Assembly (NCBI GenBank): GCA_016926575.1
Contig: JAFGOJ010000275.1
Coordinates: 1-5,235 of the forward strand
Reading direction: 5' to 3'
DNA from: Anaerolineae bacterium
Lineage (GTDB): Bacteria > Chloroflexota > Anaerolineae > B4-G1 > DUEL01
Length of the DNA: 5,235 nucleotides
In this document: one piece after another, positions 1-5,226 of the stretch
Layout of the letters: each line of letters opens with the position of its first letter
Numbering within the stretch: the stretch's first letter is position 1
Position numbers and translations under genes: made by a program
Notes under the pieces: generated by a model
Seen by the model: the letters and a program-made list of their open reading frames with translations, nothing else
Told to the model about the DNA's origin: nothing
Databases searched by the model: none

Positions 1-49
1 GCTGTGACTTGCGAAAGGAGGGTAACACAAACAGCCTTTCTCTGATGCC

Positions 50-72
50 GGGCAGGGGGCGGGGACCTGCCC
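50..72. repeat. GC-rich inverted repeat in upstream region
   Basis: The 7-bp arms GGGCAGG (50-56) and CCTGCCC (66-72) are perfect complements around a 9-nt G-rich loop. No T-run follows on either strand, so a classical intrinsic terminator is not supported. It could still be a terminator or decay barrier for a gene lying left of the window, or a dispersed palindrome. A weaker pair, GAAAGG (13-18) and CCTTTC (35-40), lies just before it. Bases 1-110 otherwise show no convincing coding sequence. Confidence 0.4.
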
Positions 73-117
73 TAACATCTGACAGTAGTTTACCCGAAAA
101 CACCGGATGGGTCAATA

Positions 118-131
118 GGACTTAAGTACTG
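118..131. promoter_or_regulatory. Possible NarL/DosR-family response regulator box
   Basis: The sequence AGGACTTAAGTACT is a near-palindrome with the core ACTTAAGT. It matches about 11 of 14 positions of the published mycobacterial DosR (DevR) core GGGACTWWAGTCCC. NarL-type regulators of this kind, paired with GAF-domain histidine kinases, are known in several phyla including Chloroflexota. Its centre is about 83 bases upstream of the predicted start of transcription of the small membrane protein gene, so it could be a distal activator site. The match is by eye to a motif from another phylum, so function is inference. Confidence 0.35.
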
Positions 132-171
132 CTCTCGGATTGTTTTAAGAATTGCTTCACCTACCCAATGA

Positions 172-200
172 TTGCCGTCGCCCCCATCCTGGGTTATAAT
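172..200 (+). promoter_or_regulatory. Sigma-70-type promoter of the small membrane protein gene
   Basis: A perfect -10 hexamer TATAAT (195-200) lies 17 bases after a -35-like TTGCCG (172-177, 4 of 6 consensus bases). Transcription should begin near base 207, giving a leader of about 110 bases before the ATG at 318. A second, weaker -10-like TACAAT (280-285) lies nearer the gene but has no -35 at proper spacing. Confidence 0.65.
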
Positions 201-207
201 GGATAGT

Positions 208-254
208 AACTGCTCAGCTTACGCTTCGCAGTTGCCTTTCCCGCCGTGGAAAGG
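208..254 (+). promoter_or_regulatory. Structured 5' leader with two hairpins
   Basis: Just after the predicted transcription start there are two adjacent perfect stems: AACTGC (208-213) with GCAGTT (228-233), and CCTTTCC (235-241) with GGAAAGG (248-254) around a 6-nt loop. They would form at the extreme 5' end of the mRNA. They may stabilise the transcript or act in control, but I recognise no known riboswitch or leader family. They do not cover the ribosome binding site at 306-312. Confidence 0.35.
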
Positions 255-305
255 GTGAGTGGGGTTTTGCGGGCGCTGTTACAATGGCTATACGCTTCAC
301 ACACT

Positions 306-312
306 GGAAGGG
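306..312 (+). promoter_or_regulatory. Ribosome binding site that decides the start at 318
   Basis: The purine run GGAAGGG ends five bases before the ATG at 318. An earlier in-frame GTG at 246 is open, but it would sit inside the second leader hairpin and add 24 residues of hydrophilic and mixed sequence before the first membrane helix. The later start is therefore preferred. Confidence 0.55.
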
Positions 313-317
313 TAACG

Positions 318-731
318 ATGATCGAGCTGATTTCCATCTTAATCCTGACGTTCTCTTTGACCCTGGTCCTGCTGGGGCTGATTACCCTGTGGCTGGAGAA
401 AAAGCTCTCACGGTGGTCGGGGATCGCTTTGATCGCGTTGGGAGTGCTGGTGGGGGCGGGGTACTCATTCCTCGGCAGCCGCTTCTCGCTGCTGCTGTTC
501 GACCGGCTGGTCGTGCGCGTGAACCTGCCTGCACTGATGGCAACCGCCTTCGGCTACACTATCGGTGTGCTGGGAGGCGCTGCGCTGGCCTTCGGTATGT
601 TCCTGTGGGTGAGCGGACGATATCAGGTATGGCAAATCCGCCGCCGCGTGATTGCTCTGATCTCGGCGGTCGTTTTGCTGGCCGTCACGATTACGTTTAT
701 GGCCATGTGGCTCAGCCGACTGCCGCACTGA
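318..731 (+). CDS. Small four-helix integral membrane protein, unknown function
   Basis: The 137-residue product is almost wholly hydrophobic. Four membrane segments can be seen, at about residues 4-26, 33-52, 72-98 and 110-131. Short charged loops separate them (EKKLSR at 27-32, FDRLVVR at 61-67, QIRRR at 106-110), and a brief SRLPH tail follows. The basic residues near 28-32 and 108-110 suggest those loops face the cytoplasm, which places both ends outside; this is inference from the positive-inside rule. I see no catalytic or metal-binding motif and do not recognise a family. The start at ATG 318 is chosen for its ribosome binding site and because the first helix then begins at once. The gene has its own promoter and a long structured leader. 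It converges on the hydrolase lipoprotein gene with only 12 bases between stop codons and no obvious terminator there. Confidence 0.75.
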   Translation: MIELISILILTFSLTLVLLGLITLWLEKKLSRWSGIALIALGVLVGAGYSFLGSRFSLLLFDRLVVRVNLPALMATAFGYTIGVLGGAALAFGMFLWVSGRYQVWQIRRRVIALISAVVLLAVTITFMAMWLSRLPH

Positions 732-743
732 CCCCGCGGCCGA

Positions 744-1520
744 TCACTCCACCTGGCTCGATAGCCACCCCAGAATGAGCGCCGGCAAATCCTGCCGCGC
801 GCCGAGCAGTTCCGTTCCGTGCCCCCCGCTGGGATAGAGCGTGACGACTGGCTGTCCCTGAGCCGCCTCTGCCAGCGCCAGCGCCGACTCGGCCGCGTAG
901 GTGTCTTCTTCGCTCGCTACAATAAGGATGGGGCGCGCGCCGTAGTCGACGATCGCGTCGTCGGTGCGCACGCCGCTATAGTCCAGCCCGGGCGAGAGCA
1001 GCGCGACCGCCCGTACCGTCGGTTCGAGCGCCGCAGCCCGCAGCCCAAGGTTCGCCCCGATGCTGGCCCCCACCATTGCCGTTCGTTCCGGATCGACTTC
1101 GGGTTGGTAGGCCAGCACGGCCCACGCGCGCAGCACGTCGTCGACCAGCAGGTCACCGTCGGCCTGCGGGTCGAACGTCCCTCCGCTTTCGCCGTGCCCG
1201 CGCGCGTCCAATGCCAGCACGCCATATCCGGCCTCCTGGAGCTGCGTGGCGAGCGTCGCCCAATCCTCCTTATGCCCGCCGAGCGCGTGCAGCAACAACA
1301 CCCCTGGCCCCACCCCCTGAGCGGGCGGGTAGAATGCGCCCACCAACGTCACGCCGTCGCTGGCATCGATGCCGAGCCGGCGGTAGGCCGTCGAAGGCGG
1401 CGGCGTTGCGGTCGGGTCACTGGGAACGCGCTCCGCTTCCGGGAACGGCGTCGCCACCGATGTGGTGCACGCAGACAGCATCACAAGCACAGCCAAGCTG
1501 ATGAATACCCATCGTTTCAT
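744..1520 (-). CDS. Lipoprotein alpha/beta hydrolase
   Basis: The 258-residue product begins with a lipoprotein signal: MKR, a hydrophobic stretch, then the lipobox L15-S16-A17-C18. A Pro/Thr/Ser-rich tether follows (about 19-45). The mature protein should be anchored to the outer face of the membrane. Residues 48-256 form an alpha/beta-hydrolase domain: oxyanion-loop motif HALGG (78-82), D105-ARGHGES, nucleophile elbow G151-A-S153-I-G155, likely acid D206 in SEED, and catalytic H234 in GGHG. The triad is therefore complete, and the length fits a single-domain member without a large lid. It resembles the S33/dienelactone-hydrolase-like group, which cleaves esters or small amides; the substrate cannot be read from sequence. 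A ribosome binding site, GAGGTGA, lies at 1524-1530 just upstream of the ATG. It is divergent from the next lipoprotein gene, with a 102-base shared intergenic region, and convergent with the small membrane protein gene. Confidence 0.9.
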   Translation of the reverse strand: MKRWVFISLAVLVMLSACTTSVATPFPEAERVPSDPTATPPPSTAYRRLGIDASDGVTLVGAFYPPAQGVGPGVLLLHALGGHKEDWATLATQLQEAGYGVLALDARGHGESGGTFDPQADGDLLVDDVLRAWAVLAYQPEVDPERTAMVGASIGANLGLRAAALEPTVRAVALLSPGLDYSGVRTDDAIVDYGARPILIVASEEDTYAAESALALAEAAQGQPVVTLYPSGGHGTELLGARQDLPALILGWLSSQVE

Positions 1521-1622
1521 AGGTCACCTCTCGTCGGAAGTGTACCACAACTGGGCGTAGATAACCAGTGCAGGAACAAACGACCACCCGACATCGTCTT
1601 AATGATATGGAGGATCAAGCCA

Positions 1623-2168
1623 ATGAAAAACGTATGGATGTGGGCAATGATCATAATGATCGCGTCGACGGCTTGCGGGCCGGCAGCCATCGGCGCAGGG
1701 GACGGCACAGAAGAATCCGCCTCTTTCTCCCCTCTGCCGACGCAGGGTAGCACGTCTCCTCTCCCCATCCCACCCCGAGGGGGTGGGGCGGGGTTCGAGT
1801 GGGCGGTCGAAAAAATGGAGGGAGCGGTCATCGTCTATCACCGCAGTGGGGGTTTTGTCGGGTCGGACGATACGTGGTATGTCTACGCTGACGGGCAGGT
1901 CGTCGCCAGCGATGGAGAGACGTGGCGCACCAGCCCCGAGCGCGTCGCAGAGTTGGTCGGGGAGATCGAACGGCTGGGCTTTGCCGAGCGTCCGGGAGAC
2001 CATCTGCCGATCAATCCACACGACGACGGCTTCGCCTACGAACTTGCCGTGTGCATCGGCGATCAGGTCTACGCCGCGCGGGCGGCGGATGGAACGCCGG
2101 AGATGCCCCAGGCCGTGTGGGACAGCCTGCAAGCTGTGGCACAGTTCATCGCCGAAACGCAACCGTAG
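1623..2168 (+). CDS. Emfourin-like lipoprotein (putative metalloprotease inhibitor domain)
   Basis: The 181-residue product has a short lipoprotein signal ending in S15-T16-A17-C18, slightly off the usual lipobox because Ser replaces Leu at -3. A tether with two SPLP units (36-39, 45-48) and a Gly-rich end (53-57) follows. The globular part, about 59-180, has VIVYHRSGGFVG (69-80), a TWYVYADGQV strand (84-93), a helix ending in RLGF (117-120), the strand segment DDGFAYELAV (134-143) and a C-terminal amphipathic helix (164-178). This order, above all RSGGF.G followed by 'L...GF' and an acidic 'D.F.Y.L.V' strand, resembles emfourin, the family that inhibits M4 (thermolysin-like) metalloproteases such as protealysin. 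The fold call is by eye; inhibition is inference. The start is set by GGAGG at 1609-1613, nine bases before ATG 1623. The frame is open far upstream, but that part is antisense to the hydrolase gene. The stop codon lies inside a palindromic repeat. Confidence 0.8.
   Translation: MKNVWMWAMIIMIASTACGPAAIGAGDGTEESASFSPLPTQGSTSPLPIPPRGGGAGFEWAVEKMEGAVIVYHRSGGFVGSDDTWYVYADGQVVASDGETWRTSPERVAELVGEIERLGFAERPGDHLPINPHDDGFAYELAVCIGDQVYAARAADGTPEMPQAVWDSLQAVAQFIAETQP
1763..1793. repeat. Long GC palindrome inside the lipoprotein tether
   Basis: The arms 1763-1776 and 1780-1793 pair over 14 positions around the 3-nt loop GAG, with one G-T wobble (1768/1788) and one mismatch (1767/1789). The repeat is in frame and encodes the Pro-rich and Gly-rich part of the tether (about residues 47-57 of the emfourin-like lipoprotein). 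It looks like a dispersed palindrome tolerated in a low-constraint linker; the alternative is chance from C-rich and G-rich codons. Confidence 0.55.
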
Positions 2169-2195
2169 AGACGCCCTGCCGGGGCATCTCTACGG
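2163..2195. repeat. Dispersed palindrome overlapping a stop codon
   Basis: CCGTAGAGA (2163-2171) pairs perfectly with TCTCTACGG (2187-2195). Inside these arms GCCC (2173-2176) pairs with GGGC (2182-2185), leaving a very short loop. The TAG stop of the upstream lipoprotein (2166-2168) lies in the left arm, so the element supplies the end of the gene. The arm sequence GTAGAGACG...TCTCTAC resembles palindromes that I recall as interspersed repeats in Chloroflexota and cyanobacteria. No T-run follows in either direction, so it is not a standard intrinsic terminator, though it may shield the mRNA 3' end. Confidence 0.65.
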
Positions 2196-2213
2196 CGACG
2201 TGGTATGGCCTTC

Positions 2214-2242
2214 CTCCTGCGATGGGTCCCCTGTCGCAGGAG
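2214..2242. repeat. Second strong hairpin downstream of the lipoprotein gene
   Basis: CTCCTGCGA (2214-2222) is perfectly complementary to TCGCAGGAG (2234-2242). Two G-T wobbles and two G-C pairs extend the stem inward, leaving a 3-nt loop. It lies 18 bases after the palindrome at 2163-2195, and the two may form a compound intergenic repeat. No T-run is present. It separates the lipoprotein gene from the relic of a secreted protein and may mark the rearrangement point. Confidence 0.55.
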
Positions 2243-2299
2243 CAGGGAGGCTCTGTTGCGGCACGATGCCATCCGCCCGAAGCGTGGGCAAAGACAGCT

Positions 2300-2554
2300 C
2301 CAGGCAGCGCCGTCGACGCTGACCTCGATCACGCCGCCGTCGTACGCATACTCGAAGTCGCGGGCGTGGTTGAAGTGCAGGTAGGCCGCATCCCCCGCCG
2401 GCAGCGAGACGGGCGAGCGCATTTGGACGTAGAAGTCGCCGATGCTCGATCTGTCGTAGCCCCACAGGTTGAAGTCGCCGCTGGTGGCGTAGGTGGCGTC
2501 GAAGTCGTAGCCGTTGAGCGTCGGCGGGTAGTACCAGTCGTTCGAGCCACTCAG
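2300..2554 (-). pseudogene. Relic of a large secreted protein (jelly-roll-like domain)
   Basis: One minus-strand frame reads as protein-like sequence over about 85 codons: LSGSNDWYYPP at its start, then GYDFDATYATSGDFNLWGYD, SPVSLPAGDAAYLHFNHA, and finally FEYAYDGGVIEVSVDGAAW. The pattern 'PV.LPA...YL.F.HA..FE..YDGGV.E.S.DG..W' is typical of MAM/jelly-roll-like domains found in large extracellular proteins, including secreted peptidases of Chloroflexota. There is no start codon or signal peptide at the left edge; the nearest in-frame ATG (2422) is mid-domain. After W (2302-2300) the similarity ends abruptly, and in place of the expected 'D.G' continuation the frame runs into sequence antisense to the lipoprotein gene. 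It is thus a fragment truncated at both ends. It lies 25 bases downstream of the penicillin-binding protein stop, on the same strand. The identity of the parent protein is inferred. Confidence 0.65.
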
Positions 2555-2579
2555 TGTTAAATTCCCCCTAAAGTTTCTT

Positions 2580-5051
2580 TCAAGGACGCACCTCTATCGA
2601 AACAGTCGCGCTCTGGAGCGCACGACCGTTCACGTCGACAGCACGGGCGTGAAACGTGTGCGTGCCGGGCGACAGCCGCCAGTACGCCTCGTAGGGCGGC
2701 GCGACGAGGGTCGACAGGGGGGCCCCGTCGGCGTAAAGGGTCACCTCCGCCAGCGCCACGCCGTCACCCGGCCGGGCCGCCACGCGGATCGACTGGTACG
2801 CCGCCGGCACGGCTTGCGACAACCGGTACACCGTCCCGGCGTCAGGAGACGTGAGCACCAACGCGTCGTCCGCGCTGCCCGTCGCGTCGCCCGCCGCCGC
2901 TGGCAGCAGCGGCCAGCCGTGTGCCCGCGCCCACTCGACCACCTCGGCTGGCGGGAAGACGAACACCTGCTCCGCTACCCGGTTCTCGGGCGTCTCCGGC
3001 CCCGCCGCCTGGCCCGTCGCCACGTCCAGCTCCACCAACCGATACCAGTCGTCGGGCCGGGTCGGCGCGGTGCCGGCGACGAACAGCTCGGTGCGCGTGC
3101 GCGGGCAGTAGGGTGTCGGCAGCAAGCCCGACGGCGCGCAGACCTGCACCCGTTCCAGGCCGGGCGGTTCGGAGAAGGAGAGCACCGGCTGACCGCGCAG
3201 CGCCAGCTCCATGAAATCGTGCCAGATCGGACCGGCCCCCTCCACGCCCGACACCTGCACCATCGGGCGGCCGTCGGCGTTGCCGGCCCACACACCGGCC
3301 ACCAGTTGCGGCGTGTATCCCACCGTCCAGTTATCCCGCCAGTCGGACGAGGTGCCGGTTTTTGCGGCTGCCGGGCGCGAGAGCGAGAGCACGCTGCTGG
3401 AGCCGAAGGCCGGCGCGCGGGCGGCATTGTCGGCCAGAATGTCGGTGACCAGATAGGCCACCCGCGCGTCGAGGACCTGGGAGCCGAGGCCCGGCTGGCT
3501 GCGGTAGCGCAGCGCGCCCGACGCGTCGCGCACCTCCAGCACGCCGTAGGGCGTCACCCGCTGACCGCCATTGGCGAACGCTGCGTAGGCGGCGGTCAGC
3601 TCCAACAGGCGCACCTCGCCACCGCCCAGCGTCAGCGCCAGCCCGAACCGCTCCCCCGCGCCGAAGGACGAAAGCCCCAGGTCGCCCGCCAACGCTACCA
3701 TCTGGTCGACGCCCACCTGCTGCAACACGCTCACTGCAGGGACATTATAGGAGCAGGCCAGCGCCTCCCGCGCGGAGACCGGCCCGTGGAAGCGGCTGTC
3801 GTAGTTGGCGGGCACGTAGGGCGTGCCCTCGCGCGTGGGGAACGCGGTACGCACGTCAAAGAGGATCGCGGCGGGCGTCAGCGGGTCGGCGCGGCGGGGA
3901 TCGAAGGCCGCGGCATACGTGAGCGGCTTGATCGCCGAGCCGGGCTGGCGCAGGGCCAGCGCTGCGTTGACCGCCCCGTCGATGGCTGGGTCGAAATAGT
4001 CGGGGCTGCCCAAGAGCGCCAGAATCTGCCCGCTTTGCGGGTCCAGCGCCACCAGCGCGGCATTGTTCACGTCGTGGTAGGCGCTGCCCTCGCCCGCCTG
4101 CGCCAGCCGCTCCAGGTGGCGGCGCACGATCCGCTGCGCCGTGTGCTGCAAGTCGAGGTCGAGCGTCGTCGTCACCAGCAGCCCTTCGGTGTACAGCGCT
4201 TCCAGTCCAACCGCATCCTCCAGCCAGGCGCGGACGGTCATGACGAAGTGCGGCGCTTCGATGGCGAAAGGCACGGCCGCGAATTGGAGCGGTTCCTGAG
4301 CCGCAAGGCGCGCTTGCTCCGCATTGATGTAGCCCTGTTCGACCATCAGCCTCAGCACCACGCGCTGCCGCTCCTGAGCCGCTTCAGGGTCGATCAGCGG
4401 GTCGTACACGGCGGGGCCTTGGGGCAACCCTGCCAACAGCGCGCACTCGGCCAGTCCCAGCCCCGACACGTCCTTGCCGAAGATCGCCCGTGCCGCCGCG
4501 TCGATGCCGTAGGCCAGGTTGCCGTAGTAGGTTTCGTTCAGATAGATCGCCAGCACCTCGTCCTTCGAGTACGCACGCGCGATGCGCCAGGCCAGGATCG
4601 ACTCGCGCAACTTGCGCACCAGGGTGCGCTCGGCGCGTTCCTGAGGATCGAGCAACACATTCCGCGCCACCTGCTGCGTGATCGTCGACCCGCCCGCCAG
4701 CACCTCACCACCCTGGACGTTGATCCACAGGGCGCGCAGGATGCCCGTCACGTCGACGCCGGGGTTGGTGTAGAAGTTGGCGTCTTCGGTGGCGACGGTA
4801 GCCTGGCGGCAGGCGAGAGGGATGGCGTCCAGAGGCACCGGCGTGTGCCGCCCGGCGTGGGGATCGATGATTTCGTACAGCAGCCGGCCGTGCCGGTCGA
4901 GGATGCGAGAAGAGACGCCGGCCTGCCGCGCGTAGAGCGTGTCGGGCGAGGGCAAATCGACCAGCAGCACCCGCCCCGTCCACGCTGCGCCGAGGGCCAG
5001 CAGAAACAGCAGCAACGCCAGAGCAGCCGTCACGCGTTTCTTCGTCACCAC
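2580..5051 (-). CDS. Class A penicillin-binding protein (bifunctional peptidoglycan synthase)
   Basis: This 823-residue protein polymerises lipid II into glycan strands and cross-links the stem peptides outside the membrane. A short basic N-terminus (KKR) and one membrane anchor (about 7-31) precede the GT51 glycosyltransferase domain (about 50-230). Its motifs are ATEDANFY with catalytic E89, GGSTITQQVARN (120-131), RKLRE (146-150, E150) and IYLNETYYG (169-177). The usual His of motif 1 is Asn96. The transpeptidase domain (about 325-620) has all active-site motifs: S372-A-I-K375, S434-Y-N436 and K564-T-G-T567. A tail with Cys638 and Cys649 (CAPSG...YC) follows, then a beta-rich domain (about 730-823) like the C-terminal domain of PBP1C (BiPBP_C type). 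Overall it is close to PBP1A/PBP1C in layout; I give no symbol because the subclass is unsure. The start may be GTG 5051 or GTG 5048, the second fitting a leaderless mRNA. No terminator is obvious downstream. Confidence 0.95.
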   Translation of the reverse strand: MVTKKRVTAALALLLFLLALGAAWTGRVLLVDLPSPDTLYARQAGVSSRILDRHGRLLYEIIDPHAGRHTPVPLDAIPLACRQATVATEDANFYTNPGVDVTGILRALWINVQGGEVLAGGSTITQQVARNVLLDPQERAERTLVRKLRESILAWRIARAYSKDEVLAIYLNETYYGNLAYGIDAAARAIFGKDVSGLGLAECALLAGLPQGPAVYDPLIDPEAAQERQRVVLRLMVEQGYINAEQARLAAQEPLQFAAVPFAIEAPHFVMTVRAWLEDAVGLEALYTEGLLVTTTLDLDLQHTAQRIVRRHLERLAQAGEGSAYHDVNNAALVALDPQSGQILALLGSPDYFDPAIDGAVNAALALRQPGSAIKPLTYAAAFDPRRADPLTPAAILFDVRTAFPTREGTPYVPANYDSRFHGPVSAREALACSYNVPAVSVLQQVGVDQMVALAGDLGLSSFGAGERFGLALTLGGGEVRLLELTAAYAAFANGGQRVTPYGVLEVRDASGALRYRSQPGLGSQVLDARVAYLVTDILADNAARAPAFGSSSVLSLSRPAAAKTGTSSDWRDNWTVGYTPQLVAGVWAGNADGRPMVQVSGVEGAGPIWHDFMELALRGQPVLSFSEPPGLERVQVCAPSGLLPTPYCPRTRTELFVAGTAPTRPDDWYRLVELDVATGQAAGPETPENRVAEQVFVFPPAEVVEWARAHGWPLLPAAAGDATGSADDALVLTSPDAGTVYRLSQAVPAAYQSIRVAARPGDGVALAEVTLYADGAPLSTLVAPPYEAYWRLSPGTHTFHARAVDVNGRALQSATVSIEVRP

Positions 5052-5054
5052 GGT

Positions 5055-5083
5055 ATTGTACGTCAGGAAGAAAGGAATGGCAA
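5055..5083 (-). promoter_or_regulatory. Promoter of the penicillin-binding protein gene, probably leaderless
   Basis: On the minus strand a -35 TTGCCA (5083-5078, 5 of 6 consensus bases) lies exactly 17 bases before a -10 TACAAT (5060-5055, 5 of 6). Transcription should start about seven bases downstream of the -10, near 5048, which is the first base of the second of two tandem GTG codons (5051 and 5048). The space between promoter and start cannot hold a ribosome binding site, so translation would begin at or near the mRNA 5' end. The same -35 type (TTGCC.) with 17-base spacing occurs before the small membrane protein gene. Confidence 0.6.
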
Positions 5084-5104
5084 TGAACGAGTTGACCGGA
5101 ACCT

Positions 5105-5130
5105 ATTTGCGGAAGGGGTCCGGGGGAACC
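5105..5130. repeat. 26-bp direct repeat, copy 1
   Basis: This 26-base G-rich unit (begins ATTTGCGGAAGG, ends GGGGGAACC) recurs without change at 5201-5226, with a 96-base period. It ends with GGAACC and is preceded by another GGAACCT (5098-5104). The unit lies about 20 bases upstream of the penicillin-binding protein -35 box. Its G-rich, unspecific look and the lack of any open frame favour a dispersed intergenic repeat. Confidence 0.8.
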
Positions 5131-5140
5131 ACCCGTCGCT

Positions 5141-5164
5141 CCGTCCGGTCAGGAGACCGGGCGG
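5141..5164. repeat. Hairpin between the two direct-repeat copies
   Basis: CCGTCCGGTC (5141-5150) pairs with GACCGGGCGG (5155-5164) over ten positions, with one G-T wobble (5144/5161), around the 4-nt loop AGGA. No T-run follows on either strand. It sits in the 70-base spacer between the 26-bp repeats and is probably part of the same repetitive element. Confidence 0.6.
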
Positions 5165-5200
5165 AACAAGAGGGACCGCCTGAGACATTAACCCAGGCCC

Positions 5201-5226
5201 ATTTGCGGAAGGGGTCCGGGGGAACC
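5201..5226. repeat. 26-bp direct repeat, copy 2, running into an inverted repeat
   Basis: This copy is identical to the one at 5105-5130. Its last six bases GGAACC (5221-5226) form a perfect inverted repeat with GGTTCC (5230-5235) across a GCA loop, which reaches the window edge and may continue beyond it. AGGTTCC (5229-5235) is also the exact reverse complement of GGAACCT (5098-5104), so the whole block 5098-5235 is bounded by inverted 7-mers. Confidence 0.75.

Noticed and set aside
1..120. Possible 3' end of an upstream gene: a plus-strand frame is open from base 3 to the TAA at 121-124.
   Set aside because: The roughly 39-residue translation has no protein-like pattern and contains the GC palindrome. 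It cannot be told from chance.
732..743. Bidirectional terminator between the convergent membrane protein and hydrolase genes.
   Set aside because: Only 12 bases separate the stop codons, with a 6-bp CCGCGG palindrome and no T-run.
1539..1608. Promoter candidates for the hydrolase gene on the minus strand: extended -10 TGGTACACT (1547-1539) and TATCAT (1607-1602).
   Set aside because: Neither has a convincing -35 at 16-18 bases, and the first would leave only about 12 bases of leader. One may be real, but the sequence does not decide.
819..1622. Extension of the plus-strand emfourin-like gene upstream to 819.
   Set aside because: That stretch is antisense to the hydrolase lipoprotein and gives low-complexity Arg-rich sequence. 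The ATG at 1623 has a ribosome binding site and starts a proper lipoprotein signal.
2190..2465. Minus-strand open frame of 91 codons in the region between the lipoprotein and the PBP gene.
   Set aside because: It overlaps the relic in another frame, has no recognisable motif and ends inside the palindromic repeat. The protein-like signal is in the frame of 2300-2554.
2649..5183. A very long plus-strand open frame opposite the penicillin-binding protein gene.
   Set aside because: Its product is Arg/His/Gly-rich with no domain or motif. The opposite strand encodes a complete PBP with all catalytic motifs, so this is an effect of high GC in the antisense frame.
5105..5226. CRISPR-like repeat pair.
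   Set aside because: Only two 26-bp copies are present, the spacer is 70 bases with its own hairpin, and no cas gene is in the window.
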